Positions 1-12,490 of a stretch of DNA of 64,000 bases are shown here, in pieces. The position numbers and the translations under genes are program-made. Source of the stretch: Exiguobacterium acetylicum DSM 20416 (lineage in GTDB: Bacteria > Bacillota > Bacilli > Exiguobacteriales > Exiguobacteriaceae); assembly GCF_000702605.1 (NCBI RefSeq), contig NZ_JNIR01000001.1, positions 52,501 through 116,500 of the forward strand. Direction: 5' to 3'. The notes under the pieces were generated by a model. It was not told the origin of the DNA. It did not search any database and saw nothing but the letters and a program-made list of their open reading frames with translations. Position 1 is the first letter of the stretch, and each line of letters starts with the position of its first letter.

Positions 1-1843
<1,843 letters not shown>

Positions 1844-1894
1844 TTCTAGCAGATGCTTGTTGATGACTTCAGTTTTGAGGGCGCGAGCCCGTCG

Positions 1895-2011
<117 letters not shown>

Positions 2012-2013
2012 AA

Positions 2014-2056
2014 CGGTGGTTCTGGAGCATACGCTCAAGGGCCGCCGCTTTTTTGT
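2014..2056 (+). terminator. rRNA operon terminator
   Basis: A stem of about 15 bp (CGGTGGTTCTGGAGC pairing with GCTCAAGGGCCGCCG, with G-U pairs and one mismatch) and an ATAC loop are followed by a T-rich run. It sits directly after 5S and ends the rRNA transcript. Confidence 0.85.
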
Positions 2057-2109
2057 GTCTTTTTGTAGAAAGGCATGCATCTATTTTAATGAAGGGACTG
2101 AACAGGGAT

Positions 2110-2307
2110 ATGGCGAAAAAAACGAAACTACGCGTAGCCGTCGAAGAGAACGAGACGATTGGTGCTTGTTTGGATCGTATCGATGCCATGGGATACCGCC
2201 CGACGGTCCGACGAGAAGAGCCGATCTTTGGATTAGACGCTAATGGCGAACCGTATCCAATTCGTCAGCAAATCGTCTTCGATTGCAAAGTGAAAGAGAG
2301 CGAATAA
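2110..2307 (+). CDS. yebG: NETI-motif small protein (YebG-like)
   Basis: A 65-residue basic/acidic protein beginning MAKKTKLRVAV and carrying the family motif NETI at residues 14-17, followed by CLDRIDAMGYRPTVRREEP. It belongs to the short NETI family of Bacillales, whose function is unknown. In B. subtilis its gene (yebG) also lies just upstream of purE, so the neighbourhood is conserved. An in-frame ATG at 2089 would add seven residues; 2110 was chosen because family members start at this point and GAAGGGA lies upstream. No clear promoter separates it from the rRNA terminator 50 nt before, so expression may come from terminator read-through or a weak promoter. It has its own terminator downstream. 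Confidence 0.85.
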   Translation: MAKKTKLRVAVEENETIGACLDRIDAMGYRPTVRREEPIFGLDANGEPYPIRQQIVFDCKVKESE

Positions 2308-2314
2308 CTACTTC

Positions 2315-2350
2315 AAGCATCGTCCGAATGAATCGGACGATGCTTTTTTT
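2315..2350 (+). terminator. Terminator after yebG
   Basis: A perfect 13-bp stem (AAGCATCGTCCGA / TCGGACGATGCTT) with a 5-nt loop followed by seven Ts. It isolates the NETI gene from the purine operon. Confidence 0.93.
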
Positions 2351-2427
2351 ATACTTTATTTCATTTGATGTCTCCAGAGAAAATAAACTCCGAATGGACA
2401 CTAGATGAAATTAAAAAAACACCTTTT

Positions 2428-2471
2428 AAAACCGAACGATAAATTTTCAGACAATTAAATTGTTCGCCTTT
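2428..2471 (+). promoter_or_regulatory. PurR operator (two inverted PurBoxes)
   Basis: The Bacillus PurBox consensus AWWWCCGAACWWT is matched 12/13 at 2428-2440 (AAAACCGAACGAT). In inverted orientation it is matched about 11/13 at 2459-2471 (plus-strand ATTGTTCGCCTTT). The boxes are 18 nt apart, close to the spacing known for B. subtilis PurR, and they lie immediately upstream of the -35 box of the purE promoter, as in B. subtilis. PRPP-sensitive repression by PurR is inferred; purR itself is not in the window. Confidence 0.75.
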
Positions 2472-2473
2472 GG

Positions 2474-2502
2474 TTGACGCCTTGGGATGGACTTGTTAAG
2501 AT
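2474..2502 (+). promoter_or_regulatory. Sigma-A promoter of the purine operon
   Basis: TTGACG at 2474-2479 and TAAGAT at 2497-2502 are separated by exactly 17 nt. Transcription should start near 2509, giving a leader of about 200 nt that contains the purine riboswitch. Confidence 0.85.
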
Positions 2503-2530
2503 GAAGTCGTGACAGGATGATTGAATATAA

Positions 2531-2605
2531 ACACCTCGTATAATAGCAGGGATATGGCTTGCAAGTTTCTACCCAACGACCCTAAATCGTTGGACTATGG
2601 GGTAT
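2531..2605 (+). ncRNA. Purine (guanine/hypoxanthine) riboswitch aptamer
   Basis: It carries the full G-box core: TATAAT, GGATATGG, GTTTCTACC, CCTAAA and GACTATGGGG, with three paired regions around the loop-loop interaction. The specificity position in the J3/1 strand (GACTATG) is C, as in guanine/hypoxanthine aptamers; adenine aptamers have U there (GATTATG). It lies in the leader of purE and is followed by an intrinsic terminator, so guanine or hypoxanthine binding should end transcription before purE. Confidence 0.95.
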
Positions 2606-2645
2606 ATGGATGTTCGTCGATATTTCTTTGGCGTACCTTTTTATA

Positions 2646-2684
2646 CCCTAAGCCACCCTTTTAGCCGTGGTTTGGGCTTTTTTT
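2646..2684 (+). terminator. Riboswitch expression-platform terminator
   Basis: The stem CCC(T)AAGCCAC / GTGGTTTGGG with one bulge is followed by CTTTTTTTA, 40 nt after the aptamer. Formation is expected to be favoured by purine binding. The purE ribosome-binding site follows directly. Confidence 0.85.
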
Positions 2685-2706
2685 ATGCACAAAGGAGGAA
2701 ACAGCG

Positions 2707-3198
2707 ATGGGAAATGTAGAAGTCGGCGTCATCATGGGAAGTCAATCGGATTGGGAAACGATGAAGCATACATGCGATGTGTTGGAGCAACTTGAGATTC
2801 CGTACGAAAAGAAAGTCGTTTCCGCACACCGGACACCGGATCTGATGTTTCGTTATGCTGAATCAGCACGTGAACGAGGACTGAAGGTCATCATTGCCGG
2901 TGCAGGCGGTGCTGCTCATCTACCGGGCATGGTTGCCGCTAAAACGACATTACCCGTCATCGGTGTTCCTGTGAAAAGTAGAGCGCTCCAAGGAATTGAT
3001 TCCTTGCTCTCGATCGTTCAAATGCCAGGTGGTGTACCGGTCGCAACGGTCGCGATCGGAGAAGCAGGCGCAAAAAACGCCGGATTGCTAGCTGCTCAAA
3101 TTCTTTCGATTCAAAATGAACGACTTGCCCGCAAGCTCGATCATATGCGTGTCGAACTAGAAGGAGACGTCATTGCATCTGGAGGGAACCTGCTATGA
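2707..3198 (+). CDS. purE: N5-carboxyaminoimidazole ribonucleotide mutase PurE
   Basis: Catalyses N5-CAIR to 4-carboxyaminoimidazole ribonucleotide (CAIR) in IMP synthesis, in the cytoplasm. The protein is 163 residues, normal for class I PurE. It has GSQSDW at 11-16, the substrate-binding SAHRTP at 39-44, a glycine-rich [12 protein letters not shown] segment from about 64, and the conserved [10 protein letters not shown] region. ATG is preceded by AAAGGAGGAAA. First gene of the operon; the stop overlaps purK by 4 bp. The presence of purK next to it supports the bacterial mutase reaction rather than a direct carboxylase. Confidence 0.98.
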   Translation: MGNVEVGVIMGSQSDWETMKHTCDVLEQLEIPYEKKVVSAHRTPDLMFRYAESARERGLKVIIAGAGGAAHLPGMVAAKTTLPVIGVPVKSRALQGIDSLLSIVQMPGGVPVATVAIGEAGAKNAGLLAAQILSIQNERLARKLDHMRVELEGDVIASGGNLL

Positions 3199-4298
3199 AA
3201 CGAATTGGGATACTAGGCGGCGGTCAACTCGGTCGAATGATGGCTCTGTCAGCGCGTGAGATGGGCTTTGAGATTTTGACACTCGATCCAACGGACAATG
3301 CACCATGTGCGCAAGTGGCGGATCAACATATCAAAGCTGCTTTCACGGATGTAGAGGCAGCAAAACAACTCGCAGCTGAATCGGATGTCGTCACCTACGA
3401 ATTCGAGAACATCTCGACGGAAGTCGCTGAAGCGATCGGAACGAAACTGATTCACGGCACCGATCTTCTTTTTCAAACGCAACATCGGGTACGAGAAAAA
3501 GAGATGATTGAACGCATTGGGCACTCTGTCGCTCCGTACTATCCGGTGACGCATCCTTCTGACTTAGAGGAAGCAAAACAGCGACTCGGGTTACCATTCG
3601 TCTTGAAGACAGCACGATTCGGCTATGACGGAAAGGGACAGACCGTCATTCGGACGGAAGAACAGTTCCAAGCGGCAATCGAACGATTTGAACCGACAGA
3701 GTATGTTGCGGAGCAGTGGTTACCGTTTGATCAAGAAATTTCCGTCATCGTCACTCGAAGCGCAACAGAGACACGCGTCTTCCCGGTCAGTGAGAACATA
3801 CATCGAGAAAACATTTTGCATCTATCGATCGTACCGGCACGGATTTCTGAATCGCTCGAACAAGAAGCGATTGCGCTCGCCGAATCCATCGCGGATGCCG
3901 TCGGTCTGATCGGTACACTGGCCATCGAGTTGTTCGTCGTCGGTTCTCGACTGATCGTCAATGAACTAGCACCCCGACCACACAATTCGGGTCACTATTC
4001 AATCGATGCTTGTGAAACATCCCAATTCGAGCAACATATCCGTGCCATCAGTGGTCTCCCACTCGGTGATACCCGTCTGACGACACCGGTCGTCATGGCG
4101 AACATCCTGGGTCAGCATGTCACAGCATTATACGAGGAACTACCGAGATTAGACGCTCGGACGAAAGTTCACTTATATGGAAAAGCAGAAGCCAAGACAG
4201 GGCGCAAGATGGGCCATTTAAACATTCTTGCGGACACCGTCGACGATGCTTTGGCAGAAGTCGAACGCCTGTCGATATGGAAGGAGACAGTTCAATGA
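3195..4298 (+). CDS. purK: N5-carboxyaminoimidazole ribonucleotide synthase PurK
   Basis: ATP-grasp enzyme that carboxylates AIR with bicarbonate and ATP to give N5-CAIR for PurE. It has an N-terminal Rossmann-like [12 protein letters not shown] at about 5-16, YEFENI in the preATP-grasp domain, the ATP-binding [12 protein letters not shown] region, and the metal-binding [13 protein letters not shown] near 265. Length 367 residues is typical. ATG overlaps the purE stop (ATGAAACG at the boundary), and the 3' end overlaps purB by 4 bp, so translation is probably coupled. Confidence 0.98.
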   Translation: MKRIGILGGGQLGRMMALSAREMGFEILTLDPTDNAPCAQVADQHIKAAFTDVEAAKQLAAESDVVTYEFENISTEVAEAIGTKLIHGTDLLFQTQHRVREKEMIERIGHSVAPYYPVTHPSDLEEAKQRLGLPFVLKTARFGYDGKGQTVIRTEEQFQAAIERFEPTEYVAEQWLPFDQEISVIVTRSATETRVFPVSENIHRENILHLSIVPARISESLEQEAIALAESIADAVGLIGTLAIELFVVGSRLIVNELAPRPHNSGHYSIDACETSQFEQHIRAISGLPLGDTRLTTPVVMANILGQHVTALYEELPRLDARTKVHLYGKAEAKTGRKMGHLNILADTVDDALAEVERLSIWKETVQ

Positions 4299-5590
4299 TC
4301 GAACGGTATACACGTCCTGAGATGAAAGCGATCTGGACCGAACAAAACAAATTCGAGGCTTGGTTAAAAGTCGAGATTCTTGCGTGTGAAGCATGGAGTG
4401 AACTAGGGGTCATCCCGAAAGAGGACGTCCAGTTGCTTTGGGACAATGCCTCATTTGATGTCAACCGCATCCTTGAGATCGAGCAAGAGACACGTCATGA
4501 TGTCATCGCCTTCACGCGTGCCGTCTCTGAAACACTCGGAGAAGAACGCAAGTGGGTGCATTACGGACTCACGTCAACGGACGTCGTCGATACAGCACTC
4601 TCGTATCTGTTGAAGCAAGCAAACGACATTCTTGCTGCGGATCTCGATCGGTTCATCGACATCTTAAAAGTCAAAGCGAACGAACATAAATATACGGTCA
4701 TGATGGGACGAACGCATGGCGTACATGCAGAACCGACGACGTTCGGTCTGAAACTAGCGCTTTGGTATGAAGAGATGAAACGAAACAAAGTCCGTTTTGA
4801 AGCAGCACGTGAGACGGTCGAATACGGCAAGATGTCAGGTGCCGTCGGAACATTCGCAAACATCGATCCATTCATTGAAAAGTATGTCTGCGAAAAGTTA
4901 GGAACAAAACCGGCTCCGGTCTCAACGCAAACGTTACAACGTGATCGTCATGCACACTACATGTCGACACTTGCTCTGATTGCAACATCAATCGAAAAGA
5001 TGGCAACGGAAATCCGGGGTCTGCAAAAGACGGAAACACGTGAAGTCGAAGAATTCTTCGCTAAAGGTCAAAAAGGATCATCGGCGATGCCGCATAAGCG
5101 GAATCCGATCGGTTCAGAGAACATGACAGGTCTTGCCCGAGTCATCCGTGGACACATGGTGACAGCGTACGAGAACGTCTCACTCTGGCACGAACGGGAT
5201 ATCTCGCATTCTTCGGCAGAACGTATCATTCTTCCGGACGCAACAGGATTGCTTAACTACATGTTGAACCGTTTCGGAAACATCGTGAAGAACTTGACGG
5301 TCTTCCCGGACAACATGAAGCGGAACATGGACCGGACGTTTGGTGTCATTTTCTCTGGACATGTCTTACTCGCTTTAATCGAAAAAGGATGGTCGCGTGA
5401 AGCCGCCTATGATTTCGTTCAACCGCGTGCGATGCAGGCGTGGGAAGAACAAATCATGTTCCGTGACTTGTTGTGGCAAGAAGAAGAGATTCAACAGCTT
5501 TTCACAGAAGAAGAGCTCGATGCGTGTTTCGATCCGACGTACCATACGAGTCGCGTCGATGAAATCTTTGAACGGTGTGGCTTGAACTAA
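4295..5590 (+). CDS. purB: Adenylosuccinate lyase PurB
   Basis: Releases fumarate from SAICAR (giving AICAR) and from adenylosuccinate (giving AMP), so it serves both IMP and AMP synthesis. 431 residues, all-helical fumarase/aspartase superfamily. The signature loop [11 protein letters not shown] lies near residues 260-271, and the upstream TSTDVVDT and [14 protein letters not shown] substrate segments are present. The ATG at 4295 ([10 protein letters not shown]) overlaps the purK stop in ATGA and has AAGGAGA 8 nt upstream. An in-frame upstream start at 4277 is less likely because it lies well inside purK and lacks family support. Confidence 0.98.
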   Translation: MIERYTRPEMKAIWTEQNKFEAWLKVEILACEAWSELGVIPKEDVQLLWDNASFDVNRILEIEQETRHDVIAFTRAVSETLGEERKWVHYGLTSTDVVDTALSYLLKQANDILAADLDRFIDILKVKANEHKYTVMMGRTHGVHAEPTTFGLKLALWYEEMKRNKVRFEAARETVEYGKMSGAVGTFANIDPFIEKYVCEKLGTKPAPVSTQTLQRDRHAHYMSTLALIATSIEKMATEIRGLQKTETREVEEFFAKGQKGSSAMPHKRNPIGSENMTGLARVIRGHMVTAYENVSLWHERDISHSSAERIILPDATGLLNYMLNRFGNIVKNLTVFPDNMKRNMDRTFGVIFSGHVLLALIEKGWSREAAYDFVQPRAMQAWEEQIMFRDLLWQEEEIQQLFTEEELDACFDPTYHTSRVDEIFERCGLN

Positions 5591-5598
5591 TCAACCTG

Positions 5599-5620
5599 AG
5601 ACGGGGCACTTGCCCCGTCT
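5599..5620 (+). repeat. Hairpin between purB and purC
   Basis: AGACGGGGC-ACTT-GCCCCGTCT is a perfect 9-bp GC-rich stem with a 4-nt loop, in the only sizeable gap (59 nt) in the front part of the operon. No T run follows (ACATCTTAGG), so it is not a standard terminator. It could be an RNase processing or mRNA-stability element. Confidence 0.8.
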
Positions 5621-5649
5621 ACATCTTAGGATCATGGGGGACGAAAGCG

Positions 5650-6357
5650 ATGCAACCACTTTATGAAGGAAAAGCAAAACGATTGTACACGACGCAGGAG
5701 CAGGATGTGCTCCGGATCGTCTATAAAGACGAGGCCACGGCATTCAACGGCGAGAAAAAAGAAACCTTTGCTGGAAAAGGCGAATTGAACAACCGATTGA
5801 CGAGTCATTTCTTTGAAATCCTCGAACAAGCGGGCATTCCGACACATTTTATTGAGCGTGTCTCGGAGCGCGAACAGCTCGTACGTCGTGTCACCATCAT
5901 CCCACTCGAAGTCGTCGTCCGAAACGTCGTCGCGGGGAGCTTGAGTAAACGGCTCGGTATCGAAGAAGGTACGGTGCTCGAAACACCAATCGTTGAGTTC
6001 TACTATAAAGATGATACGTTAGGCGATCCACTCGTCACCTCGTCACACATCAATTTACTGAAGATTGCGACTTCTGAAGAGTTGAAACAGTTATCTGCTG
6101 AAGCGCTTCGCGTAAACGAAGTATTACAACCTTACTTCCGTCAAAACGGAATCACGTTGATTGATTTTAAATTGGAGTACGGAAAGACGGCAGACGGAAC
6201 GATTTTACTGGCAGATGAGATTTCACCTGATACATGCCGCCTGTGGGATCAGGCGACAGGAGAACATCTCGATAAAGATGTCTTCCGCCGCAATATCGGT
6301 TCACTGACAGAGACTTACCAAACACTATTCAATCGCCTAGGGGGAAACACACAATGA
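5650..6357 (+). CDS. purC: SAICAR synthase PurC
   Basis: Ligates aspartate to CAIR with ATP to form SAICAR. 235 residues, typical for the bacterial enzyme. The N-terminal YEGKAKRLY is the nucleotide-binding loop; VVRNVVAGSLSKRLG and the C-terminal DFKLEYGK and ADEISPDTCRLWD segments are family hallmarks. The chosen ATG (MQPLYEGKAK) has GGGGGA about 9 nt upstream; an open upstream extension to 5575 overlaps purB and has no family counterpart. The hairpin at 5599-5620 separates it from purB. It overlaps purS by 4 bp. Confidence 0.98.
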   Translation: MQPLYEGKAKRLYTTQEQDVLRIVYKDEATAFNGEKKETFAGKGELNNRLTSHFFEILEQAGIPTHFIERVSEREQLVRRVTIIPLEVVVRNVVAGSLSKRLGIEEGTVLETPIVEFYYKDDTLGDPLVTSSHINLLKIATSEELKQLSAEALRVNEVLQPYFRQNGITLIDFKLEYGKTADGTILLADEISPDTCRLWDQATGEHLDKDVFRRNIGSLTETYQTLFNRLGGNTQ

Positions 6358-6602
6358 AAAAAGTCATCGTATCGATCGCATTACGGGAAAGCATTTTAGA
6401 TCCACAAGGAGTTGCTGTAAAAGGTGGATTGCAACAGCTTGGTTTTACAGGTGTCGAGAGTGTCCGAATCGGAAAACAGATTGAACTGCTCGTTGAGACG
6501 GAAACGACAGAAGCGATGATTCATGAGATGTGTCAAAAACTACTCGTCAACACGGTGATGGAAGATTACCAGATTACGATCGAAGAGGTGACGCCAGCAT
6601 GA
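6354..6602 (+). CDS. purS: FGAM synthase subunit PurS
   Basis: The small subunit (82 residues) that bridges PurQ and PurL in the three-part phosphoribosylformylglycinamidine synthase of Gram-positive bacteria. It starts [19 protein letters not shown] and contains the conserved [16 protein letters not shown] stretch. Present because this organism uses the short PurL rather than the fused proteobacterial form. It overlaps both purC and purQ by 4 bp (ATGA). Confidence 0.97.
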   Translation: MKKVIVSIALRESILDPQGVAVKGGLQQLGFTGVESVRIGKQIELLVETETTEAMIHEMCQKLLVNTVMEDYQITIEEVTPA

Positions 6603-7282
6603 AGTTCGCGGTCATCGTCTTTCCGGGATCGAACTGTGATTTAGATATGTACCATGCGGTCAAGGATGCTCTCGGAGAAGAAGCTGAATACGTCTTCCAT
6701 ACCGAAACATCACTTGAAGGCTACGACGGCGTCCTGTTACCGGGCGGATTCTCCTACGGAGATTACCTTCGTTGCGGCGCGATCGCGCGCTTCTCACCGA
6801 TCATGGAAGAAGTCAAACGTTTTGCAGCAGAAGGGAAAACGGTCCTCGGGGTATGTAACGGATTCCAGATCCTTGTCGAAGCGGGACTCTTACCAGGTGT
6901 CTTGCACCGAAACAACGGCTTGAAGTTCATGTGCCGGACGGTTGAACTAAAGGTTGAGAATACAAAGACACGTTTTACATCGGATTACCTGCCAGGCGAG
7001 ACGATCTCGATTCCGATCGCGCATGGTGAAGGAAACTACTACTGCGACGATGCGACTTACGCGATGCTGCAAACGAACGGACAAATCGCCTTCACATATG
7101 TCGACAATCCGAACGGCTCGCGCGGCGATGTCGCCGGAATCACGAACAAAGCCGGCAACGTTCTTGGGATGATGCCACACCCGGAACGAGCGGTCGAACT
7201 CTTGACCGGCGGAACAGATGGACTAAAACTCTTTACTTCACTCGTCAAACAGGGGGCACACCATGCTAAAACAACAGTCTGA
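6599..7282 (+). CDS. purQ: FGAM synthase glutaminase subunit PurQ
   Basis: Class I glutamine amidotransferase that releases ammonia for PurL. 227 residues. The nucleophile Cys86 lies in GVCNGFQIL, and the catalytic His/Glu in MMPHPER near the C-terminus; [13 protein letters not shown] is the conserved oxyanion region. ATG at 6599 overlaps the purS stop. The last 20 bp overlap purL, so the two subunits are likely translated in a coupled way. Confidence 0.98.
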   Translation: MKFAVIVFPGSNCDLDMYHAVKDALGEEAEYVFHTETSLEGYDGVLLPGGFSYGDYLRCGAIARFSPIMEEVKRFAAEGKTVLGVCNGFQILVEAGLLPGVLHRNNGLKFMCRTVELKVENTKTRFTSDYLPGETISIPIAHGEGNYYCDDATYAMLQTNGQIAFTYVDNPNGSRGDVAGITNKAGNVLGMMPHPERAVELLTGGTDGLKLFTSLVKQGAHHAKTTV

Positions 7283-9482
7283 ACCAACACCAGAATTGAT
7301 TCAAGAGCAACGCGTCTATGCCACGATGGGCTTGAGTGATACAGAATACCAGATGGTCGTCGATTTACTCGGACGCCAACCGAACTATACGGAAACAGGA
7401 TTGTTCTCAGTCATGTGGTCGGAGCATTGTTCATACAAGACATCTAAACCCGTCCTCCGTCAATTCCCGACGACTGGACCACGTGTTTTACAAGGACCAG
7501 GGGAAGGGGCAGGTGTCGTTGATATCGGCGATGAGCAGGCAGTCGTCTTTAAGATCGAAAGCCACAACCATCCATCCGCTGTTGAACCGTATCAAGGGGC
7601 TGCGACAGGCGTCGGCGGAATCATTCGTGACATCTTCTCGATGGGCGCACGACCGGTCGCACTCATGAACTCCCTCCGCTTCGGGCATCTCGGTACACCA
7701 CGTGTCAATCAACTGTTCGAACAAGTCGTCGCCGGAATCGCCGGTTATGGCAACTGTGTCGGGATCCCAACGATCGGTGGCGAAATCGGATTTGATCGTT
7801 CATATGAAGGCAATCCACTCGTCAACGCGATGTGTATCGGTTTAATCAACCATGCGGATATTCAAAAAGGTCAGGCAAAAGGTGTCGGCAACTCGGTCAT
7901 GTACGTCGGTGCAGCTACTGGGCGCGACGGGATTCATGGTGCGACGTTTGCCTCGGAGGATCTCGGAGAGGATACGGAAGCAAAACGTCCGGCTGTTCAA
8001 GTCGGTGATCCGTTCATGGAGAAACTATTGATTGAAGCGTGTCTTGAGATCGTTGGTCATCCAGCACTCGTCGGAATGCAGGACATGGGTGCTGCCGGAC
8101 TGACATCTTCTTCAGCAGAGATGGCTTCGAAAGCAGGTATGGGCATCGAGATGCACCTCGATGACGTCCCGCAACGGGAGACTGGGATGACCGCTTACGA
8201 AATGATGCTCTCGGAATCACAAGAGCGGATGTTACTCGTTGTCAAGCGTGGTCGCGAAGCAGAGATCGAAGCGATCGTCAGCAAATGGGGACTCCATGCC
8301 GTTCACGTCGGAGAAGTCATTGAAGAGAAGGTCCTGCGTTTGATCCATCATGGGGATATCGTCGCAGAAGTTCCGGTTGATGCGTTAGCAGAAGAAGCAC
8401 CAGTCTACGAAAAACCATCGCGTGTCCCTGCGTATTATGAAGCATTCCAAGCGATGGAAGAGACGCTTCCAGTCGTCGAAGACGTTGTTGAGACATGGCG
8501 GGCACTACTTCGTCAGCCGACGATCGCTTCAAAACGTTGGGTCTACGATCAGTACGATCATATGGTCCAGACGTCGACCGTCGTCGCACCAGGGTCAGAT
8601 GCAGCCGTCATCCGTGTCCGCGGCACGAACAAAGCGCTCGCGATGACGACCGACTGCAACAGCCGTTTCGTCTACTTGGATCCATATGTTGGTGGACAGA
8701 TCGCGGTGGCGGAAGCAGCTCGTAATATCGTCGCGAGCGGGGCGACACCACTCGCCATCACGGATTGCCTGAACTTCGGAAATCCGGATAAACCAGAAGG
8801 CTTCTGGCAATTGCAACAAGCAACGGCCGGTATGGCAGAAGCATGTCGTGTCCTCGAGACACCTGTCATCGGCGGGAATGTCTCACTCTACAACGAGTCA
8901 GCCGGTCAAGCTGTTCACCCGACACCAGTCGTCGGAATGGTTGGCTTACACGAGCAAACTGAATGGATCACAACGCAACATGTCAAACAAGTAGGTGACC
9001 AGATTTATCTATTAGGAGAAACAACAGCCGAGTTTGGTGGCAGTGAGCTTCAATATATGCAATTCGGTAAATCATTCGGTCGCGCACCACAGATTGATTT
9101 AGCCGTCGAACACGCACGCTTACAATTGTTACAGCAGGCAGTACAAGCAGGTGAAGTCAATGCGATGCATGATGTGTCAGAAGGTGGTCTCGCCATCGCT
9201 CTCGCTGAGATGACGTTTGGAACGGATCTCGGGTTGACGGTTCAGTTTGACGGACCAACGTTACACCTGTTCAGTGAATCGCAATCACGCTTCGTCGTCA
9301 CGGTGCCACAAGCGCACGTCACCGCATTCGAACAACGGACTGGTGCTCAAGCGATCGGTGTCGTCACGAACGATGAGCTTCTCGTCATCGAGACGACAGA
9401 TACACGGATCGAAGCAGACCGTTCGACCTTACAGGGAGACTGGGAAGGAGCAATCGCGTGTTATATGACATCAAAGGACTAA
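7263..9482 (+). CDS. purL: FGAM synthase large subunit PurL
   Basis: ATP-dependent subunit converting FGAR to FGAM with ammonia from PurQ. 739 residues, the small PurL size class. It shows the AIRS-type duplicated fold: substrate/ATP motifs around [19 protein letters not shown] and [16 protein letters not shown] in the first half, and [24 protein letters not shown] and [10 protein letters not shown] in the second. The start lies inside purQ and the end overlaps purF by 25 bp, a long overlap that argues for strict co-translation. Confidence 0.98.
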   Translation: MLKQQSEPTPELIQEQRVYATMGLSDTEYQMVVDLLGRQPNYTETGLFSVMWSEHCSYKTSKPVLRQFPTTGPRVLQGPGEGAGVVDIGDEQAVVFKIESHNHPSAVEPYQGAATGVGGIIRDIFSMGARPVALMNSLRFGHLGTPRVNQLFEQVVAGIAGYGNCVGIPTIGGEIGFDRSYEGNPLVNAMCIGLINHADIQKGQAKGVGNSVMYVGAATGRDGIHGATFASEDLGEDTEAKRPAVQVGDPFMEKLLIEACLEIVGHPALVGMQDMGAAGLTSSSAEMASKAGMGIEMHLDDVPQRETGMTAYEMMLSESQERMLLVVKRGREAEIEAIVSKWGLHAVHVGEVIEEKVLRLIHHGDIVAEVPVDALAEEAPVYEKPSRVPAYYEAFQAMEETLPVVEDVVETWRALLRQPTIASKRWVYDQYDHMVQTSTVVAPGSDAAVIRVRGTNKALAMTTDCNSRFVYLDPYVGGQIAVAEAARNIVASGATPLAITDCLNFGNPDKPEGFWQLQQATAGMAEACRVLETPVIGGNVSLYNESAGQAVHPTPVVGMVGLHEQTEWITTQHVKQVGDQIYLLGETTAEFGGSELQYMQFGKSFGRAPQIDLAVEHARLQLLQQAVQAGEVNAMHDVSEGGLAIALAEMTFGTDLGLTVQFDGPTLHLFSESQSRFVVTVPQAHVTAFEQRTGAQAIGVVTNDELLVIETTDTRIEADRSTLQGDWEGAIACYMTSKD

Positions 9483-10867
9483 ATGAGGAGTGTGGCGTCT
9501 TCGGGATCTTCGGACAACCGAATGCAGCGCAACTCGCTTATTACGGCTTGCATAGCTTGCAACACCGGGGACAGGAAGGGGCAGGCATCGTCACGAGTGA
9601 CGGTGACGACCTCTTCCCGCACCGCGGGCAAGGACTCGTAACGGAAGTCTTTTCGGAAGAAACACTGACGAACCTTAACGGACATCACGCGATTGGACAT
9701 GTCCGGTATTCGACAGCAGGGGGAAACACGCTTGAGAACACCCAACCGCTTCACTTCAAATCGCGGACGGGAGATCTCGCACTCGCGCATAACGGAAATC
9801 TCGTCAACGCCGATTCACTAAAGCACCTGTTAGAAGCAGAAGGTGCCATCTTTCAGACGACGAGTGATACGGAAGTCGTCGCCCATCTCGTCAAACGCAG
9901 TAAGCTCGACACACTCGAAGACCGGATTGCCGATAGTCTCGCCCGTCTCGTCGGGGCGTTCGCCTTCCTTTTCTTAACGGAAGATACGTTATTCGTGGCG
10001 GTTGATCCGCACGGACTGCGTCCACTGTCACTCGGGAAGACACCGGACGGCGGCATCGTATTCGCGTCAGAGACATGTGCCTTTGATATCGTCGGCGCGG
10101 AATTCATTCGTGATATCGAGCCAGGGGAGCTCGTGACGATCACAGAACAGGGCATGTCGTCCCGTCAATACATGGAACCACGTGAACGGGCAATGTGTTC
10201 GATGGAATATATCTACTTCTCACGTCCGGATTCGATCATTGATGGCGTCAACGTCCATACGGCTCGCAAAGCACTCGGGAAAAAGATGTATGAAGAAGCG
10301 CCGGTTGAAGCGGACGTCGTCACTGGAGTACCGGATTCAAGTATCTCGGCAGCGATCGGTTACGCGGAAGCGAGTGGTATTCCATATGAGATGGGATTGA
10401 TCAAGAACCGGTATGTCGGACGGACGTTCATCCAGCCGTCACAAGAGTTACGGGAACGTGGGGTCAAAATGAAATTGTCCGCGCTACGCGGCGTCGTGCA
10501 AGGAAAACGTGTCATCATGGTCGATGATTCAATCGTCCGGGGAACGACGAGTCGCCGCATCGTCGGTTTGTTACGGGAAGCGGGTGCGACGGAAGTCCAT
10601 GTCCGCATCACGGCACCACCGATCACGAATCCATGTTATTACGGGATTGATACTTCATCGAAGGAAGAACTGATCTCTGCTCGATTGATGCCGGAAGAAA
10701 TCCGGCAGGAAATTGGTGCGGATTCACTTGAATTCTTAACGGTACCGGGCATGGTCGACGCAATCGATCGCCCGTTCGATGGACCGTTAAAAGGACAATG
10801 TACCGCTTGTTTCACAGGAGAGTATCCGACACCGCTCGGTTCGCTCGAGTTAGAAGCTAAACTTTGA
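9458..10867 (+). CDS. purF: Amidophosphoribosyltransferase PurF
   Basis: First committed step: PRPP plus glutamine to 5-phosphoribosylamine. 469 residues. The N-terminal nucleophile hydrolase begins at Cys12 (LNEECGVFG), so an 11-residue propeptide must be removed, as in Bacillus PurF. The phosphoribosyltransferase PRPP loop is [16 protein letters not shown]. Cysteines in MCSMEY, NPCYYG and GQCTACF fit the four ligands of the structural [4Fe-4S] cluster of the Bacillus enzyme. The start codon is GTG with GGGAAGGAG 7 nt upstream, inside purL. Confidence 0.98.
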   Translation: MLYDIKGLNEECGVFGIFGQPNAAQLAYYGLHSLQHRGQEGAGIVTSDGDDLFPHRGQGLVTEVFSEETLTNLNGHHAIGHVRYSTAGGNTLENTQPLHFKSRTGDLALAHNGNLVNADSLKHLLEAEGAIFQTTSDTEVVAHLVKRSKLDTLEDRIADSLARLVGAFAFLFLTEDTLFVAVDPHGLRPLSLGKTPDGGIVFASETCAFDIVGAEFIRDIEPGELVTITEQGMSSRQYMEPRERAMCSMEYIYFSRPDSIIDGVNVHTARKALGKKMYEEAPVEADVVTGVPDSSISAAIGYAEASGIPYEMGLIKNRYVGRTFIQPSQELRERGVKMKLSALRGVVQGKRVIMVDDSIVRGTTSRRIVGLLREAGATEVHVRITAPPITNPCYYGIDTSSKEELISARLMPEEIRQEIGADSLEFLTVPGMVDAIDRPFDGPLKGQCTACFTGEYPTPLGSLELEAKL

Positions 10868-10883
10868 TAGATGGGGGAAGAAC

Positions 10884-11918
10884 ATGAGCAAACATTACGA
10901 AGCAGCAGGTGTGAGTCTGACAGCAGGGTATGAGTCAGTCACGCGAATGAAAAAACACGTCGCCCGTTCGATGCGCAAAGAAGTATTGACGGGACTCGGT
11001 AGCTTTGGTGCGATGTTCGACCTCAGCCAATTGCAGTTGAAAGAACCAGTCCTTGTCAGTGGGACAGACGGTGTCGGTACGAAGCTGAAACTCGCTTTCG
11101 CACTGGAACAACACGATACGATCGGAATCGACTGTGTGGCAATGTGTGTGAACGATATCATCGTCCAAGGCGCGGAACCACTTTATTTCCTTGACTACAT
11201 CGCGCTTGGTCAGGCGATTCCAGCTAAGATCGAACGGATCGTCGCAGGTGTCGCAGAAGGTTGCGTCCAGGCGGGGTGTACGTTAATCGGCGGTGAGACA
11301 GCGGAAATGCCAGGGATGTATGCGGACGGCGAATATGATATCGCCGGGTTCGCCGTCGGTGCCGTCGAGAAGCAAAAATTGATCACGGGTGATAACGTCG
11401 CGGCAGGAGATGTCATTCTCGGTCTCGCTTCGTCCGGCGTCCATTCGAACGGGTTCTCACTCGTCCGTAAAATCGTCGCCGACAGTGGCCTCCGCTACGA
11501 AGATGAAGTCATGATGCTCGGTCATACGCTCGGAAATGCGCTCCTCATGCCAACACGCATCTACGTCGAAGCGGTCAAAGCAGCCCTTGAGACGGAAAAG
11601 ATTCAAGCGATGGTCCATATTACGGGTGGTGGATTCTACGAGAACGTACCACGTGTCTTGCCAGAAGGTCTTGGCGCATCGTTCGATCCGAAAAAGTGGC
11701 CGACGTTACCAGTCTTTGACTGGCTCGAGCAAGCGGGTGACCTGCCACGACATGATATGTACAACGTCTTTAACATGGGCATCGGTTTCATGTTGATCGT
11801 CAAACCGGAAGATGTCGCGGAAGTGACAGCACGCCTCGCTCGTGAAAATGAGACGGCGTACGTGATTGGTCAAGTGACAGATCAAGAAGGTGTTCGGATT
11901 CAAGGAGTCGACGCATGA
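10884..11918 (+). CDS. purM: AIR synthase PurM
   Basis: Phosphoribosylformylglycinamidine cyclo-ligase: ATP-dependent ring closure of FGAM to AIR. 344 residues. Motifs: [15 protein letters not shown] near 55, the [22 protein letters not shown] strip, [13 protein letters not shown] near 135, and [16 protein letters not shown]. It starts 16 nt after purF with GGGGGAAGAAC as ribosome-binding site, and its stop overlaps purN by 4 bp. Confidence 0.98.
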   Translation: MSKHYEAAGVSLTAGYESVTRMKKHVARSMRKEVLTGLGSFGAMFDLSQLQLKEPVLVSGTDGVGTKLKLAFALEQHDTIGIDCVAMCVNDIIVQGAEPLYFLDYIALGQAIPAKIERIVAGVAEGCVQAGCTLIGGETAEMPGMYADGEYDIAGFAVGAVEKQKLITGDNVAAGDVILGLASSGVHSNGFSLVRKIVADSGLRYEDEVMMLGHTLGNALLMPTRIYVEAVKAALETEKIQAMVHITGGGFYENVPRVLPEGLGASFDPKKWPTLPVFDWLEQAGDLPRHDMYNVFNMGIGFMLIVKPEDVAEVTARLARENETAYVIGQVTDQEGVRIQGVDA

Positions 11919-12490
11919 AGATCGCCTGTTTTGCATCAGGAAGCGGTAGTAATGTCGAAGCACTTTTTGAAGCGATCGAGGCAGGAACGTTACATGCCTC
12001 GATCGAACTGATCGTCTGCGATCAACAGAACGCAAAGGTCATTGAACGGGCAAAACGACGCGGATGTGACGTCTTCGTCTTTCGGGCGAAGGACTATCCG
12101 GATAAACCGAGTTTTGAGCGGGAAATCATTGCCCGTCTTGGAGCGAAAGGTGTCGAACGGATCATTCTTGCCGGCTACATGCGATTAATCGGGGAAGAGT
12201 TGCTTGGACGATACGCAGGGCGAATCGTCAACATCCACCCGTCGCTGCTTCCGGCGTTCCCGGGAAAAGATGCGATCGGACAAGCATTTCGTGGCGGAGT
12301 TAAAATCACAGGTGTTACAATTCATATAGTCGATGAAGGCATGGACACAGGACCGATCATGGCTCAAGAAGCCGTTCGGATTACAGAAGAGATGACGCGT
12401 GAAACATTGCAACAAGCGATTCAGCGCGTCGAACATAGACTGTATCCGCAAGTCATCGAAGAGTGGATGAAAGAGGAGGCAAACGTATGA
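11915..12490 (+). CDS. purN: GAR transformylase PurN
   Basis: Transfers the formyl group of 10-formyl-THF to glycinamide ribonucleotide. 191 residues. The catalytic triad falls exactly where it does in the E. coli enzyme: Asn106 and His108 in [13 protein letters not shown] and Asp144 in DEGMDTGPI. The N-terminal phosphate loop is FASGSGSN. It is coupled by 4-bp overlaps to purM and purH. Confidence 0.98.
   Translation: MKIACFASGSGSNVEALFEAIEAGTLHASIELIVCDQQNAKVIERAKRRGCDVFVFRAKDYPDKPSFEREIIARLGAKGVERIILAGYMRLIGEELLGRYAGRIVNIHPSLLPAFPGKDAIGQAFRGGVKITGVTIHIVDEGMDTGPIMAQEAVRITEEMTRETLQQAIQRVEHRLYPQVIEEWMKEEANV

Noticed and set aside
2531-2605. Adenine riboswitch
   Set aside because: The discriminating base in GACTATG is C; adenine aptamers have U there.
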